Shown: in pieces, positions 1 through 7,280 of the stretch
Layout of the letters: the number at the start of each line of letters is the position of its first letter
Position numbering within the stretch: position 1 is the first letter of the stretch
Source of the DNA: JBBQVO01 sp038211505
Lineage (GTDB): Bacteria; Chloroflexota; Dehalococcoidia; DSTF01; JACRBR01
DNA: 24,946 nt
Assembly (NCBI GenBank): GCA_038211505.1
Contig: JBBQVO010000029.1
Coordinates: 1-24,946, forward strand
Direction: 5' to 3'
Made by a program: the position numbers and the translations under genes
The notes under the pieces: model-generated
Databases searched by the model: none
Seen by the model: only the letters and a program-made list of their open reading frames with translations
What the model was told of the DNA's origin: nothing

Positions 1-1
1 C

Positions 2-148
2 GTCAAGATCGAACAGCAGATCGCCGAGACGCGCGCCGTCCTGCGCGAGAAGCCATCGAGGCTCCGCAGCGGCCTCATCGTGCCGGCGCTGCTGGCCGTC
101 GGTGTGTTGTTCGTCTGGCGGCGATTCGAGCAGGGCACCAGCAACTGA
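2..148 (+). CDS. C-terminal fragment of a small membrane-anchored protein
   Basis: This open frame enters from the left edge and stops with TGA at 146-148, where the final A is also the A of the purD ATG. The 48 visible residues begin with a charged, helix-prone stretch (VKIEQQIAETRAVLREK), then one hydrophobic segment (about residues 24-40, LIVPALLAVGVLFVW), then a short basic tail. That is a soluble helix followed by one membrane anchor near the C-terminus. The IEQQIAETRAVL stretch recalls DUF3618-type proteins, but too little is present to name a family. The overlapping stop and start suggest translational coupling with purD. The beginning of the gene lies outside the window. Confidence 0.6.
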   Translation, partial: VKIEQQIAETRAVLREKPSRLRSGLIVPALLAVGVLFVWRRFEQGTSN

Positions 149-1458
149 TGGCGACGAACGTCCTGCTGATCGGCTCCGGCGGGCGCGAGCACGCGATCGC
201 CTGGAAGCTGCGGCAATCGCCGCTGCTCGGCGACCTGATCGTCGCGCCAGGCAACGGCGGCATCGCCGAGATCGCCGAACTGCTGCCGCTCCCCGTCCCG
301 AACGCCCACGCACCCGCCGCCGTGGTCGACGCCTACGCGACGGCTGTCATCGGCGCCGTCCGCGAGCGGCGCATCGACTTCGTCGTCGTCGCGCCCGATG
401 ATCCGCTCGCGTTCGGACTCGTCGATCGCCTGAACGCCGCCGGCATCCGCGCCTTCGGGCCGACGCAGGCCGCCGCGCAGATCGAGGCGTCGAAGGCGTT
501 CGCGAAGACGCTCACGATGCGATCCGGCATCGCGATGAGCGAGAGCGCCAGCTTCGACGAGTTCACCACCGCCGCACGTTATGTCGATTCGCGCGACGGC
601 GATGTCGTCGTGAAAGCCGACGGGCTGAGCGCTGGCAAGGGCGCGATCGTCACCGACTCGCACGAGCAGGCGATCGCCCTCCTGCGAGAGATGCTTGTCG
701 AAGGATCGCTCGGCGCAGCCGGCCGCCGCGTCGTCATCGAAGACAAGCTCATCGGCCGCGAGACGAGCGCGCACGCATTCTCCGACGGCTCGACTGTCCG
801 CCACATGCCGTTCTCGTGCGATCACAAACCCGTCGTCGACGGAAACGTCGGACCGAACACGGGCGGCATGGGTGCCTACAGCCCGCCATCATGGCTCGAC
901 AACGCGACGGCCGAGACGATCCGGCGCGAGATCACGGAGCGGGCGATCGCCGCGATGGCGGCGGAGGGCGCGCCGTTCAAGGGCGTGCTCTATCCCGGCA
1001 TCATGGTGACGGCCGAGGGGCCGAAGGTGATCGAGTTCAACGCGCGCTTCGGCGATCCGGAGACGGAGGTGCTGCTGCCGCGCTTGGAGAGCGACCTCCT
1101 CGAAATCATGCTCGCAGTATCCGACGGGACGCTCGATCGCATCGACGTGAGATGGAGCGACGAGGCCGCCGTGACGGTGATGCTGGCTTCGGGCGGATAT
1201 CCGGGCGCGTACGACGTCGGCAAGCCGATCGACGGGCTCGATGATATCGACCCGGACGTGATCGTCTTTCACGCCGGCACAAAGCGGCGCGGCGACGGTG
1301 TCTTCCTCACGAACGGCGGCCGCGTGCTCGGCGTCACGGCGACCGCCCCGACGATGGAGGCAGCGCGCGCGAAGACGTACGAAAACGTCCGCCGGATTCG
1401 TTTCGAGGGTATGCACTTCCGCACGGACATTGGCGAGCCGCTGGCGGTGGCGCGATGA
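148..1458 (+). CDS. purD: phosphoribosylamine--glycine ligase (GAR synthetase)
   Basis: PurD joins glycine to 5-phosphoribosylamine using ATP, the second step of de novo purine synthesis, in the cytoplasm. The 436 residues match the usual family length. The N-terminal domain opens with GSGGREHA (residues 9-16). The ATP-grasp domain follows with VVVKADGLSAGKG, GPNTGGMGAYSP and PGIMVTAEGPKVIEFNARFGDPE, all standard PurD blocks. The C-terminal part includes VTVMLASGGYPG. The ATG at 148 overlaps the stop of the preceding frame, and the 3' end overlaps purK in an ATGA junction, so this is the first recognisable pur gene of a coupled purD-purK-purE operon. Identification is secure. Confidence 0.97.
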   Translation: MATNVLLIGSGGREHAIAWKLRQSPLLGDLIVAPGNGGIAEIAELLPLPVPNAHAPAAVVDAYATAVIGAVRERRIDFVVVAPDDPLAFGLVDRLNAAGIRAFGPTQAAAQIEASKAFAKTLTMRSGIAMSESASFDEFTTAARYVDSRDGDVVVKADGLSAGKGAIVTDSHEQAIALLREMLVEGSLGAAGRRVVIEDKLIGRETSAHAFSDGSTVRHMPFSCDHKPVVDGNVGPNTGGMGAYSPPSWLDNATAETIRREITERAIAAMAAEGAPFKGVLYPGIMVTAEGPKVIEFNARFGDPETEVLLPRLESDLLEIMLAVSDGTLDRIDVRWSDEAAVTVMLASGGYPGAYDVGKPIDGLDDIDPDVIVFHAGTKRRGDGVFLTNGGRVLGVTATAPTMEAARAKTYENVRRIRFEGMHFRTDIGEPLAVAR

Positions 1459-2600
1459 GGCCCCCGGTGGTGGGCATTGTCGGCGCGGGTCAGCTCGCCC
1501 GCATGATGTACCAGGCCGCGATCCCGCTCGCGATCCCCGTCCGCCTCCTCGCAGCGAGTGAGACCGACAGCGCGGCGCGGGTCGCGCACGACGTCATCGT
1601 CGGTCCGCCTGACTCGATCGAGGCGCTGAGGGCACTCGCGGCGTTCTGCGATGTCGTGACGTTCGACCATGAGCTAGTGGAGCCGGAGCACCTGCGCGCA
1701 CTTGAGGCGGACGGCGTGGTGCTGCGCCCCGGCGCGACGACGGCGGCGGTCGTCGTCGACAAGCGCGAGCAACGTGCGGCGATGCGGCGACTGGGCGCGC
1801 CCACGCCGACGCATGAAGAGGTGCGTACCGTCGGCGACATCGTCGAGTTCGCCGCATCGTCGGGATGGCCGATTGTGCTGAAGGCAGCGCGCGGCGGCTA
1901 CGATGGACGCGGCGTGTGGATCGTGCGCGACGAGCAAGAGGCGCTCGCAATCCTGGACGGGTTGGCGGGGCGCCCCTTACTCGTAGAGGAATTCTGCAAC
2001 ATCGAGGCGGAGTTCGCGGTGCAGGTCGCGCGTCGTCCGGGCGGCGAGCCCGTCGTATATCCCGCCGTCGATACGCTCCAGCGCGACGGCGTCTTCCGCG
2101 AGAGCATTGCCCCGTCGTCGCTGCCCGCATCGGTGACCGCGGAGGCGTCGGAGATCGCTCGCGCCATCGCCGTTGAGATCGACTGCGTTGGGATGCTCGC
2201 GGTCGAGTTCTTCGTCGCCGGTGGGCGGCTGCTGACAAACGAGCTGGCGGCCCGGCCGCACAACACAGCGCATTACACGATCGAGGGGTGCGTCACGTCG
2301 CAGTTCGAGAATCACCTGCGCGCCGTATGTGATCTGCCTCTCGGGGCAACGACGTTGACAGCGCCGGCTGTCGCCACGGTCAACATTTTCGGACCGGACG
2401 ATGGGAGCGATCCTGCCGATACACTGGCGGACATGCTGACCATCGACGGCGCGCACGTGCATCTCTATGGCAAGCCGGCGCGGCCCGGCCGCAAGCTCGG
2501 CCATGTGACCGTATGCGCTGCGACCCGCGACGATGCGATCGCACGCGCCCGCGCCGCAGCGGATCGCGTCGGCGGCGGCGTGCGAGGTGGCGCGCGATGA
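1455..2600 (+). CDS. purK: N5-carboxyaminoimidazole ribonucleotide synthase
   Basis: PurK carboxylates AIR to N5-CAIR with ATP and bicarbonate, and PurE then isomerises the product. The 381-residue protein is an ATP-grasp enzyme of normal length. Visible blocks are GAGQLARM (residues 10-17), VTFDHELVEPEHL, the ATP-grasp core WPIVLKAARGGYDGRGVW, LLVEEF, and the late block LLTNELAARPHNTAHYTIEG, which is diagnostic for PurK. The start ATG lies inside the purD stop (ATGA, 1455-1458), and the stop overlaps the purE start in the same way, so purD, purK and purE are translationally coupled. Confidence 0.97.
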   Translation: MRPPVVGIVGAGQLARMMYQAAIPLAIPVRLLAASETDSAARVAHDVIVGPPDSIEALRALAAFCDVVTFDHELVEPEHLRALEADGVVLRPGATTAAVVVDKREQRAAMRRLGAPTPTHEEVRTVGDIVEFAASSGWPIVLKAARGGYDGRGVWIVRDEQEALAILDGLAGRPLLVEEFCNIEAEFAVQVARRPGGEPVVYPAVDTLQRDGVFRESIAPSSLPASVTAEASEIARAIAVEIDCVGMLAVEFFVAGGRLLTNELAARPHNTAHYTIEGCVTSQFENHLRAVCDLPLGATTLTAPAVATVNIFGPDDGSDPADTLADMLTIDGAHVHLYGKPARPGRKLGHVTVCAATRDDAIARARAAADRVGGGVRGGAR

Positions 2601-3112
2601 GTCCTGCGCGCGCCGCGGCGAAGCCGCTCGTCGGCATCATCATGGGCAGCGACTCCGATCTGCCAGTGATGCAGGCCGCCGCAGATGTCTTGACGGAGTT
2701 CCGCGTGCCCCACGAGATCCACGTCGTCTCGGCGCACCGCACCCCGATCGAGATGCTGGAGTACGGGCGCGGCGCGGCGAAGCGCGGCCTGCGCGTGATC
2801 ATCGCCGGTGCCGGCGGGGCCGCGCACCTCCCGGGCATGACGGCGTCGGTAACGACGCTTCCCGTGATCGGCGTGCCGGTGCCGTTGCAACACCTGTCCG
2901 GGCTGGACTCGCTGTTGTCGATCGTCCAGATGCCCGCCGGCATCCCCGTCGCCACGGTGTCCATAGGCGGCGCCCGCAATGCCGGCATCCTCGCCGCCCG
3001 CATCCTCGCACTCACCGATCGGGACCTCGCGAAGAAGCTCGATGACTACGCGCGGCGCCTCTCAACGGAAACCCACGCGAAGGACGCGAAGCTACAGCGA
3101 CCGCCTGACTAA
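2597..3112 (+). CDS. purE: N5-carboxyaminoimidazole ribonucleotide mutase (class I PurE)
   Basis: PurE moves the carboxylate of N5-CAIR to give CAIR. I place the start at ATG 2597 because it forms an ATGA overlap with the purK stop; the open frame extends further upstream but only as arginine-rich shadow of purK. The resulting 171-residue protein has the class I signature GSDSD (residues 17-21), SAHRTP (45-50, with the catalytic His47), IIAGAGGAAHLPGM and PVIGVPV. A separate PurK gene next door fits the bacterial two-enzyme N5-CAIR route. The C-terminal 15 or so residues after the last helix are polar and not conserved in the family. The stop TAA at 3110-3112 is followed in the same frame by a DUF2283-like sequence. 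Confidence 0.97.
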   Translation: MSPARAAAKPLVGIIMGSDSDLPVMQAAADVLTEFRVPHEIHVVSAHRTPIEMLEYGRGAAKRGLRVIIAGAGGAAHLPGMTASVTTLPVIGVPVPLQHLSGLDSLLSIVQMPAGIPVATVSIGGARNAGILAARILALTDRDLAKKLDDYARRLSTETHAKDAKLQRPPD

Positions 3113-3130
3113 CACTGGATAAAGGCAAAG

Positions 3131-3355
3131 ATCGTCAAGTACGACTCCGCTTCGGACACGCTGTTCATCGATGCTATGTCGCCGTACGAGTCGCAAGAGT
3201 CGGACGAAATCGCGCAAGGTGTCATCGCCCGCACAAACCCCGCTACCGGTGACATCGAGAATCTCGAGGTCATGCATTTCCAGAAACGGTTTGCCGCCGG
3301 CGACCCGTTCGGGATACCGGTGCTCCTCGGGATGCGCAACTCGAAGTCCGCATAG
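3131..3355 (+). CDS. DUF2283-like small protein with no canonical start codon
   Basis: The frame from 3113 to the TAG at 3353-3355 encodes KIVKYDSASDTLFID, then ESQESDEIAQGVIA and DIENLEVMHFQKRF. This is the usual DUF2283 layout: a YDxxxDtLyI strand, a short ES..V.EGi.. strand, and a final G.I.gIEi... strand. DUF2283 proteins have no established function and are often small and near toxin-antitoxin genes, though none is seen here. The family normally starts M-[KR]-V-x-Y-D. At that place here is ATC (3131-3133), five bases after an AAAGG that could serve as ribosome binding site. The only in-frame ATG (3176) would remove the conserved first strand. So this is either a gene with a rare ATC/ATA start or a recently decayed copy. 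It lies in the same frame as purE, separated only by the purE TAA. Confidence 0.5.
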   Translation: MVKYDSASDTLFIDAMSPYESQESDEIAQGVIARTNPATGDIENLEVMHFQKRFAAGDPFGIPVLLGMRNSKSA

Positions 3356-3419
3356 AGCGCGCCGTTGGCCCACTCGCGGATGTGTCGGTAAACTGCCCCA
3401 TGAACCTCTTCCCGCTTCC

Positions 3420-3440
3420 GTGCCCTCTGTGCCCTCTGTG
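3420..3440 (+). repeat. short tandem repeat of a 9-mer upstream of purB
   Basis: GTGCCCTCT occurs twice in tandem and is followed by GTGG, ending 11 bases before the purB start. Similar CCTCTGTG-type runs are common as dispersed intergenic repeats in environmental bacterial genomes; that comparison is from memory. No ribosome binding site is visible between the repeat and the purB ATG. Confidence 0.5.
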
Positions 3441-3451
3441 GACAACCCTCG

Positions 3452-4744
3452 ATGATTGAGCGCTACTCGCGCCCCAAGATGGCCGCGATCTGGACCGAGG
3501 CCGGAAAACTCGACCGCTGGCTGGCCGTCGAGGTTGCCGTTGTCGATGCCTGGGCGGAGGCGGGGCGCGTTCCCGTCGCTGATGCCGAGAAGGTGCGTGG
3601 CGCTCGCTACAACATCGACGATGTCGCGCGCTACCAGGCCGAGACGCATCACGATGTGACGGCGTTCCTCAAGTCCATCGCCGACAGCCTTGGCGCGGAG
3701 GGGCGCTGGGTGCATCTCGGGCTGACGTCGCAGGATGTCTGGGACACGGCCACGGCACTACAACTGCGCGACTCGGCGACGCTGCTCGAATCGGATCTCG
3801 ACGCGCTGCGAGCGGCCGTCGAGAAGCGCGCCATCGAGTTCAAGGACACGATCTGCATCGGTCGGACGCACGGCGTGCACGCCGAGCCGACGACGTTCGG
3901 ATTGAAGCTCGCCGGCTGGGTGGCCGAGATCCGGCGCTCGCAGGCGCGGCTTGCCGAGGCGAAGGCCGAGGTGTCGTTCGGCAAGATCAGCGGCGCCGTC
4001 GGATCGCACGCCACGGTGCCCCCGGACATCGAGGAGAAAGTGTGCGCGCGCGTCGGCCTCGCCGTCGAGCCGATCTCGACGCAGGTGGTGCCGCGCGACC
4101 GCCACGCGCAGTTCATCTCGACGCTGGCGCTGATCGCCGCCGGCCTAGAACGCATGGCGCTCGAGATCAGGCATCTGCAACGCACCGAAGTGCTCGAGGC
4201 CGAGGAGCCGTTCGCCGAGGGACAGACCGGATCGAGCGCCATGCCGCACAAACGCAACCCGGAGCTCTGCGAGCGCATCTGCGGCCTGGCGCGTGTCATC
4301 CGCGGCTACGCCGTGACATCGCTCGAGAACGTGGCGCTCTGGCACGAGCGCGACATCTCGCACTCGTCGACCGAGCGCATCACGCTGCCGGATTCGTGCA
4401 CGCTGCTCGATTACATGCTGTCGATGTTCACGGAGATCGTCAGCGGCCTCAACGTGTATCCCGACCGTATGCGCGAAAACCTCGAGCTGACGCAGGGCCT
4501 CGTGTTCTCGCAGCGCGTCCTGCTGGCGCTGATCGAAACCGGCCTCTCGCGGCAGGACGCCTACGCGATCGTGCAGCGCAACGCGATGCACGCTTGGAAG
4601 GCGCGTACGCCCTTCCGCGCCCTGCTCGATGCGGACAACGACGTGACCTCCCGCCTCGATGCCTCGACGCTCGACGAGATCTTCGACTACGGCGTCTACA
4701 CGCGGCACGTCGATGACAGCTTCCGGCGGTTGCGTCTCGCATGA
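3452..4744 (+). CDS. purB: adenylosuccinate lyase
   Basis: PurB cleaves SAICAR to AICAR and adenylosuccinate to AMP, releasing fumarate. The 430-residue protein belongs to the fumarase/aspartase superfamily and has the normal length. Signatures are YQAETHHDVTAFL (N-terminal domain), LTSQDVWDTA, GRTHGVHAEPTTFGLK (with the conserved catalytic His block) and the superfamily signature GSSAMPHKRNP at residues 260-270. The C-terminal domain continues through ENVALWHERDISHSS, including the second His region. The ATG at 3452 gives the expected N-terminus (MIERYSRPKMAAIW), although no convincing Shine-Dalgarno precedes it. It follows purDKE after a 340 bp interval holding the DUF2283-like frame and a short tandem repeat. 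Confidence 0.97.
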   Translation: MIERYSRPKMAAIWTEAGKLDRWLAVEVAVVDAWAEAGRVPVADAEKVRGARYNIDDVARYQAETHHDVTAFLKSIADSLGAEGRWVHLGLTSQDVWDTATALQLRDSATLLESDLDALRAAVEKRAIEFKDTICIGRTHGVHAEPTTFGLKLAGWVAEIRRSQARLAEAKAEVSFGKISGAVGSHATVPPDIEEKVCARVGLAVEPISTQVVPRDRHAQFISTLALIAAGLERMALEIRHLQRTEVLEAEEPFAEGQTGSSAMPHKRNPELCERICGLARVIRGYAVTSLENVALWHERDISHSSTERITLPDSCTLLDYMLSMFTEIVSGLNVYPDRMRENLELTQGLVFSQRVLLALIETGLSRQDAYAIVQRNAMHAWKARTPFRALLDADNDVTSRLDASTLDEIFDYGVYTRHVDDSFRRLRLA

Positions 4745-5010
4745 TGTCATGGCGCACAACAACTTTTCCGGCACACAGAAAGCACATCCCGCGTCGTCCC
4801 GCCGCCGCGCATGAACAGGCGTGAGTCGCAATTGCAGTGACATCGACTCCTTGGACATTTCCCTATACGATGAGATTGTGGACTGCGTGCGCCAGTCAAA
4901 CGCGACGACTGTCACTCTGAGGAACATGGCCGTCCCGGCGGCCACCTCGAAACTTGACATGCCGCCCGCGCCGCCCGGGCGTCAGCACTGGTTCCGCGAA
5001 CCGGAACAAC

Positions 5011-5043
5011 TGTCATTCCGAGCGCAGCCGAGGAATCTCTCCG
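5011..5043 (+). repeat. dispersed intergenic repeat of the TCATTCCGAGCGCAG type
   Basis: The block reads TGTCATTCCGAGCGCAGC and continues CGAGGAATCTCTCC. This string, with small variations, recurs between genes in many unrelated environmental genomes and, when translated, produces false proteins containing SERSRG. Its origin is not understood. Only one copy lies in this window, so the dispersed nature is from general knowledge, not from counting here. Confidence 0.6.
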
Positions 5044-5139
5044 ATGTCACCACAGAGGCAGTCCAAACCGCTGAACTCCATGTTCGTGGGAGCGCACCTG
5101 CGCCGCAGTCTCGCGCGTCCCACTCCTCCGGACATCAAT

Positions 5140-5155
5140 TGTTTCACGTGAAACA
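5140..5155. other. parS chromosome-partitioning site (ParB binding palindrome)
   Basis: TGTTTCACGTGAAACA is a perfect 16-bp palindrome and is identical to the consensus parS sequence bound by chromosomal ParB (Spo0J). ParB loads at parS, spreads as a CTP-dependent clamp and works with ParA and SMC to segregate the origin region. It sits in non-coding DNA about 95 bp before purC. No parA or parB gene is in the window. parS sites generally cluster around the replication origin, so this locus may be origin-proximal. A chance perfect match to this particular 16-mer is unlikely. Confidence 0.85.
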
Positions 5156-5200
5156 TTCGTTCTAATCAACGCTGCGAAAGTGAATCACGTTTTCCCGCGA

Positions 5201-5206
5201 TACAAT
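5201..5206 (+). promoter_or_regulatory. candidate -10 element for purC
   Basis: TACAAT lies 42 bases before the purC ATG. No good -35 hexamer stands 16-18 bases upstream, so this is a weak promoter call. The purC ribosome binding site is clear: AAGGAG at 5238-5243, five bases before the ATG. Confidence 0.35.
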
Positions 5207-5248
5207 CAAACGCCCGCGAGTAACCCAATGTCGTGAGAAGGAGTCTCG

Positions 5249-6133
5249 ATGCCAGTACTGCTTGAATCGACGATGCCGAACCCGACGTACCGCGGGAAGG
5301 TGCGTGATACCTACGATCTCGGCGAGCGGCTGCTGATCGTGGCGACGGACCGCATCTCGGCCTACGACGCCGTGCTGCCGACTGGGATCCCCGACAAGGG
5401 CAAAGTGCTGAGCCAGATGTCTGCGTGGTGGTTCGAGCGGACGAAGAACGTCGTGCCCAACCACCTCATCCGCATCGCCGACGGCACGCCTGCCGACGAT
5501 CTGCCGTTCGAGTTGCCGCCGGAGCTCGTCGGGCGATCGACGATCGCCCGCAAGGCGAAGCGGGTCGATGTGGAGTGCATCGTGCGGGGCTATCTCTCCG
5601 GATCCGCCTGGGCGGAGTACGCGAAGTGGGGCACCGTGAACGGCGTGCGCATGGAGAAGGGGCTCGTCGAAAGCGAGCAACTCCCCGAGCCGATGTTCAC
5701 GCCGACGACGAAGGCCGACGAGGGGCACGACGAGCCGATGACGTTCTCAGACCTCATGCAGGAGGTCGGGCCGGAGGCCGCGCAGGTGCTGCGACTCCGC
5801 AGCCTGGCGCTCTACAACTTTGCCGCCGCATACGCCCGGGAACGAGGCATTATCATCGCCGACACGAAGTTCGAGTTCGGCTACATCGACGGCGAGCTGC
5901 ACCTCATCGACGAGATCCTGACGCCGGACTCAAGTCGGTTCTGGGATGTCGCGACATACAAGCCCGGCGGTCCGCAGGCCAGTTTCGACAAGCAGTACGT
6001 CCGCGACTGGCTGACGCAGTCCGGCTGGCACAAAGAACCACCGGCGCCGGAGTTGCCTGACGAAGTCGTACAGGGGACGGCTGACCGGTACAAGGAAGCG
6101 TACCGGCGCCTCACGGGACAGGAAGTTCACTAA
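5249..6133 (+). CDS. purC: phosphoribosylaminoimidazole-succinocarboxamide synthase (SAICAR synthetase)
   Basis: PurC couples CAIR with aspartate using ATP to give SAICAR, the substrate of PurB. The 294-residue length and the long C-terminal part resemble the yeast Ade1-like form more than the short (about 240 residue) bacterial form. Motifs are GKVRD (residues 16-20), TDRISAYD (33-40), VECIVRGYLSGSAW, then ADTKFEFG and LIDEILTPDSSRFW. The C-terminal block SFDKQYVRDWL is typical of the longer subgroup. The start is fixed by AAGGAG five bases upstream. The gene has its own leader after the parS-containing gap, so it may be transcribed separately from purB. Confidence 0.96.
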   Translation: MPVLLESTMPNPTYRGKVRDTYDLGERLLIVATDRISAYDAVLPTGIPDKGKVLSQMSAWWFERTKNVVPNHLIRIADGTPADDLPFELPPELVGRSTIARKAKRVDVECIVRGYLSGSAWAEYAKWGTVNGVRMEKGLVESEQLPEPMFTPTTKADEGHDEPMTFSDLMQEVGPEAAQVLRLRSLALYNFAAAYARERGIIIADTKFEFGYIDGELHLIDEILTPDSSRFWDVATYKPGGPQASFDKQYVRDWLTQSGWHKEPPAPELPDEVVQGTADRYKEAYRRLTGQEVH

Positions 6134-6148
6134 CGGAAGGGCGCGGCC

Positions 6149-6415
6149 GTGTTGCGGAACCTGAACTCTGAGCGCGGGCACGTCGGCCCGACGACGGCGT
6201 CGCTCTTGGCGATCGCGGCCATGATCGTGGCGTCGATCGGGATCGGCGTCGAGTCGAAGATCGTCGAGATCGCCGGCGTCGTGCTGTTCGGCCTGACGCT
6301 GCTGGCGGCGCTGCAGGTGCCACACTGGTGGCTACGCAAGATCTACCGCCGCATCGACCGGATCACCGACGAGACCGATCCGGATCGGCACGAAGAGTTC
6401 CGGTTCGAGCTGTAG
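6149..6415 (+). CDS. small two-helix membrane protein
   Basis: An 88-residue protein starting at GTG 6149, with GGAAGG eight bases upstream and only 15 bases after the purC stop, so it probably shares the purC transcript. It has two predicted membrane segments (about residues 17-34 and 38-55, the second ending LLAALQV) and a charged C-terminal tail (KIYRRIDRITDETDPDRHEEF). No family is recognised. It resembles the convergent neighbour at 6449-6700 in layout and in scattered residues (H.P near the first helix, GIG, I.G in the second helix, H and K, then Y.RxD in the tail). Function unknown. Confidence 0.7.
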   Translation: MLRNLNSERGHVGPTTASLLAIAAMIVASIGIGVESKIVEIAGVVLFGLTLLAALQVPHWWLRKIYRRIDRITDETDPDRHEEFRFEL

Positions 6416-6448
6416 GCCGGGACGTACGAGCGGCGATCCGCCCGCCGG

Positions 6449-6700
6449 TTACTTGTTGCCGTCGAGCTTATCGAGTCGGCCGTACATGCCCTTTTCGACG
6501 GTGGCGTGGTTGATGCCGAAGCTGGCGATCAGCCCCAGTGCGGCAACGATGCCGCCGACGATATCGAGCCAGCCGAGGTCCGCGGCGGCGCCGATGCCGA
6601 GCGCGACCAGGCCAGCCGCTCCGATAAAGACACCAAGATACGGTTCGCCGTGCCCCTGCTCGCCGCGGCGTACGTTCGGCTTGCGCGTCATATTCGTCAT
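6449..6700 (-). CDS. small two-helix membrane protein, possible relative of the convergent neighbour
   Basis: An 83-residue protein. I choose the ATG at 6700 because a strong GGAGGAG-type ribosome binding site (about 6708-6715 on the + strand) stands just before it; the longer open frame lacks such support. The N-terminus is polar and basic (MTNMTRKPNVRRGEQGHGEP), followed by two hydrophobic segments (about residues 22-39 and 43-61) and a charged tail (EKGMYGRLDKLDGNK). No family is recognised. It converges on the gene at 6149-6415 with 33 bases between stops, and the two proteins can be aligned over roughly 55 residues with about a dozen identities. Confidence 0.75.
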   Translation of the reverse strand: MTNMTRKPNVRRGEQGHGEPYLGVFIGAAGLVALGIGAAADLGWLDIVGGIVAALGLIASFGINHATVEKGMYGRLDKLDGNK

Positions 6701-6873
6701 GTGGTGCTCCTCCTCGAATTCAATCATCTCGTGGCGCGATGCTAGCACACTGTACGGTTCGCAGGCACGGGGCGGATGTCAAGGGCTGCCGACCAGCCGT
6801 AGCGCCGCACGGTTGTGCGCCTTGGCGGCGGACCGAACGCGCCCTTCGCGTGGTTCGAGGCGCGCGCGCACGA

Positions 6874-6879
6874 TATCCT
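6874..6879 (+). promoter_or_regulatory. candidate -10 element placing purS on a leaderless transcript
   Basis: TATCCT stands six bases before the purS ATG and no Shine-Dalgarno is present. Such a TANNNT box directly before a start codon is the usual sign of leaderless transcription. No good -35 is visible. Confidence 0.35.
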
Positions 6880-6885
6880 CCAGCC

Positions 6886-7137
6886 ATGTTCCTCGCCCGC
6901 GTCTACGTCACGCTAAAGCCGACCGTAAACGACCCGCCCGGACTGACGATCCGGGGCGGCCTGCATTCACTCGGCTTTGCCAACGTGGAGTCGGTCCGCT
7001 CCGGCAAGTACATGGAGATTCGCGTCGATGCGGCGTCGCGCGCGGAGGCGGAATCGCAGGTCGGCGAGATGTGCCGCAAGCTGCTGGCCAACCCCGTGAT
7101 CGAAGACTTCCGGTTCGAGATCGACGGCGAGGGCTAA
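6886..7137 (+). CDS. purS: phosphoribosylformylglycinamidine synthase subunit PurS
   Basis: PurS is the small bridging subunit of the three-part FGAM synthetase (PurS, PurQ, PurL), which converts FGAR to FGAM in purine synthesis. The 83-residue length is standard. The sequence shows ARVYVTLKPTVNDPPG, then GLHSLGFANVESVRSGKYMEI and MCRKLLANPVIEDFRFEI, which cover the family's two conserved beta-alpha-beta units. The start ATG at 6886 fits these; the longer upstream frame is arginine-rich shadow. purQ and purL, usually the next genes, are absent from this window: a strong hairpin and a gene on the opposite strand follow. The other two subunits must be encoded elsewhere. Confidence 0.93.
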   Translation: MFLARVYVTLKPTVNDPPGLTIRGGLHSLGFANVESVRSGKYMEIRVDAASRAEAESQVGEMCRKLLANPVIEDFRFEIDGEG

Positions 7138-7229
7138 CCACGAAGGTCACGAAGAGGTATGAGGTTCGCTCGTCGGATTCGCATCGATCCAACCTCTAAC
7201 ATTCAACATCCAACATCGTCTCTAAGCGC

Positions 7230-7261
7230 GAAGAAGCCCCGGTCGAAGTCGGGGCTTCTTC
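7230..7261. terminator. strong hairpin between purS and the di-iron protein gene
   Basis: GAAGAAGCCCCG (7230-7241) pairs perfectly with CGGGGCTTCTTC (7250-7261) around an 8-base loop. It lies between two convergent genes and could stop transcription from both sides. A clean U-tract is missing on both strands. Confidence 0.75.
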
Positions 7262-7280
7262 GGTGCTGCGAGTGCTTCGG

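Larger units (their letters stand above)
4745..5248. other. 504 bp non-coding gap between purB and purC
   Basis: I see no convincing gene here. A 114-codon open frame (4821-5165) has a composition unlike its neighbours and includes the translated dispersed repeat, so it is not called. The gap holds a small inverted repeat (GGTTC-CGC-GAACC, 4990-5002), the dispersed repeat at 5011-5043, the parS palindrome at 5140-5155, and the purC leader with a TACAAT at 5201. The stretch is less GC-rich than the flanking genes. Confidence 0.7.

Noticed and set aside
4821..5165. Open frame of 114 codons between purB and purC
   Set aside because: No family resemblance, part of it is the translated TCATTCCGAGCGCAG repeat, and it runs through the parS palindrome. 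Treated as non-coding.
7138..7229. Possible small gene after purS
   Set aside because: Contains only repeat-like AGGTCACGAAG and AACATCCAACAT strings and no start with a ribosome binding site.
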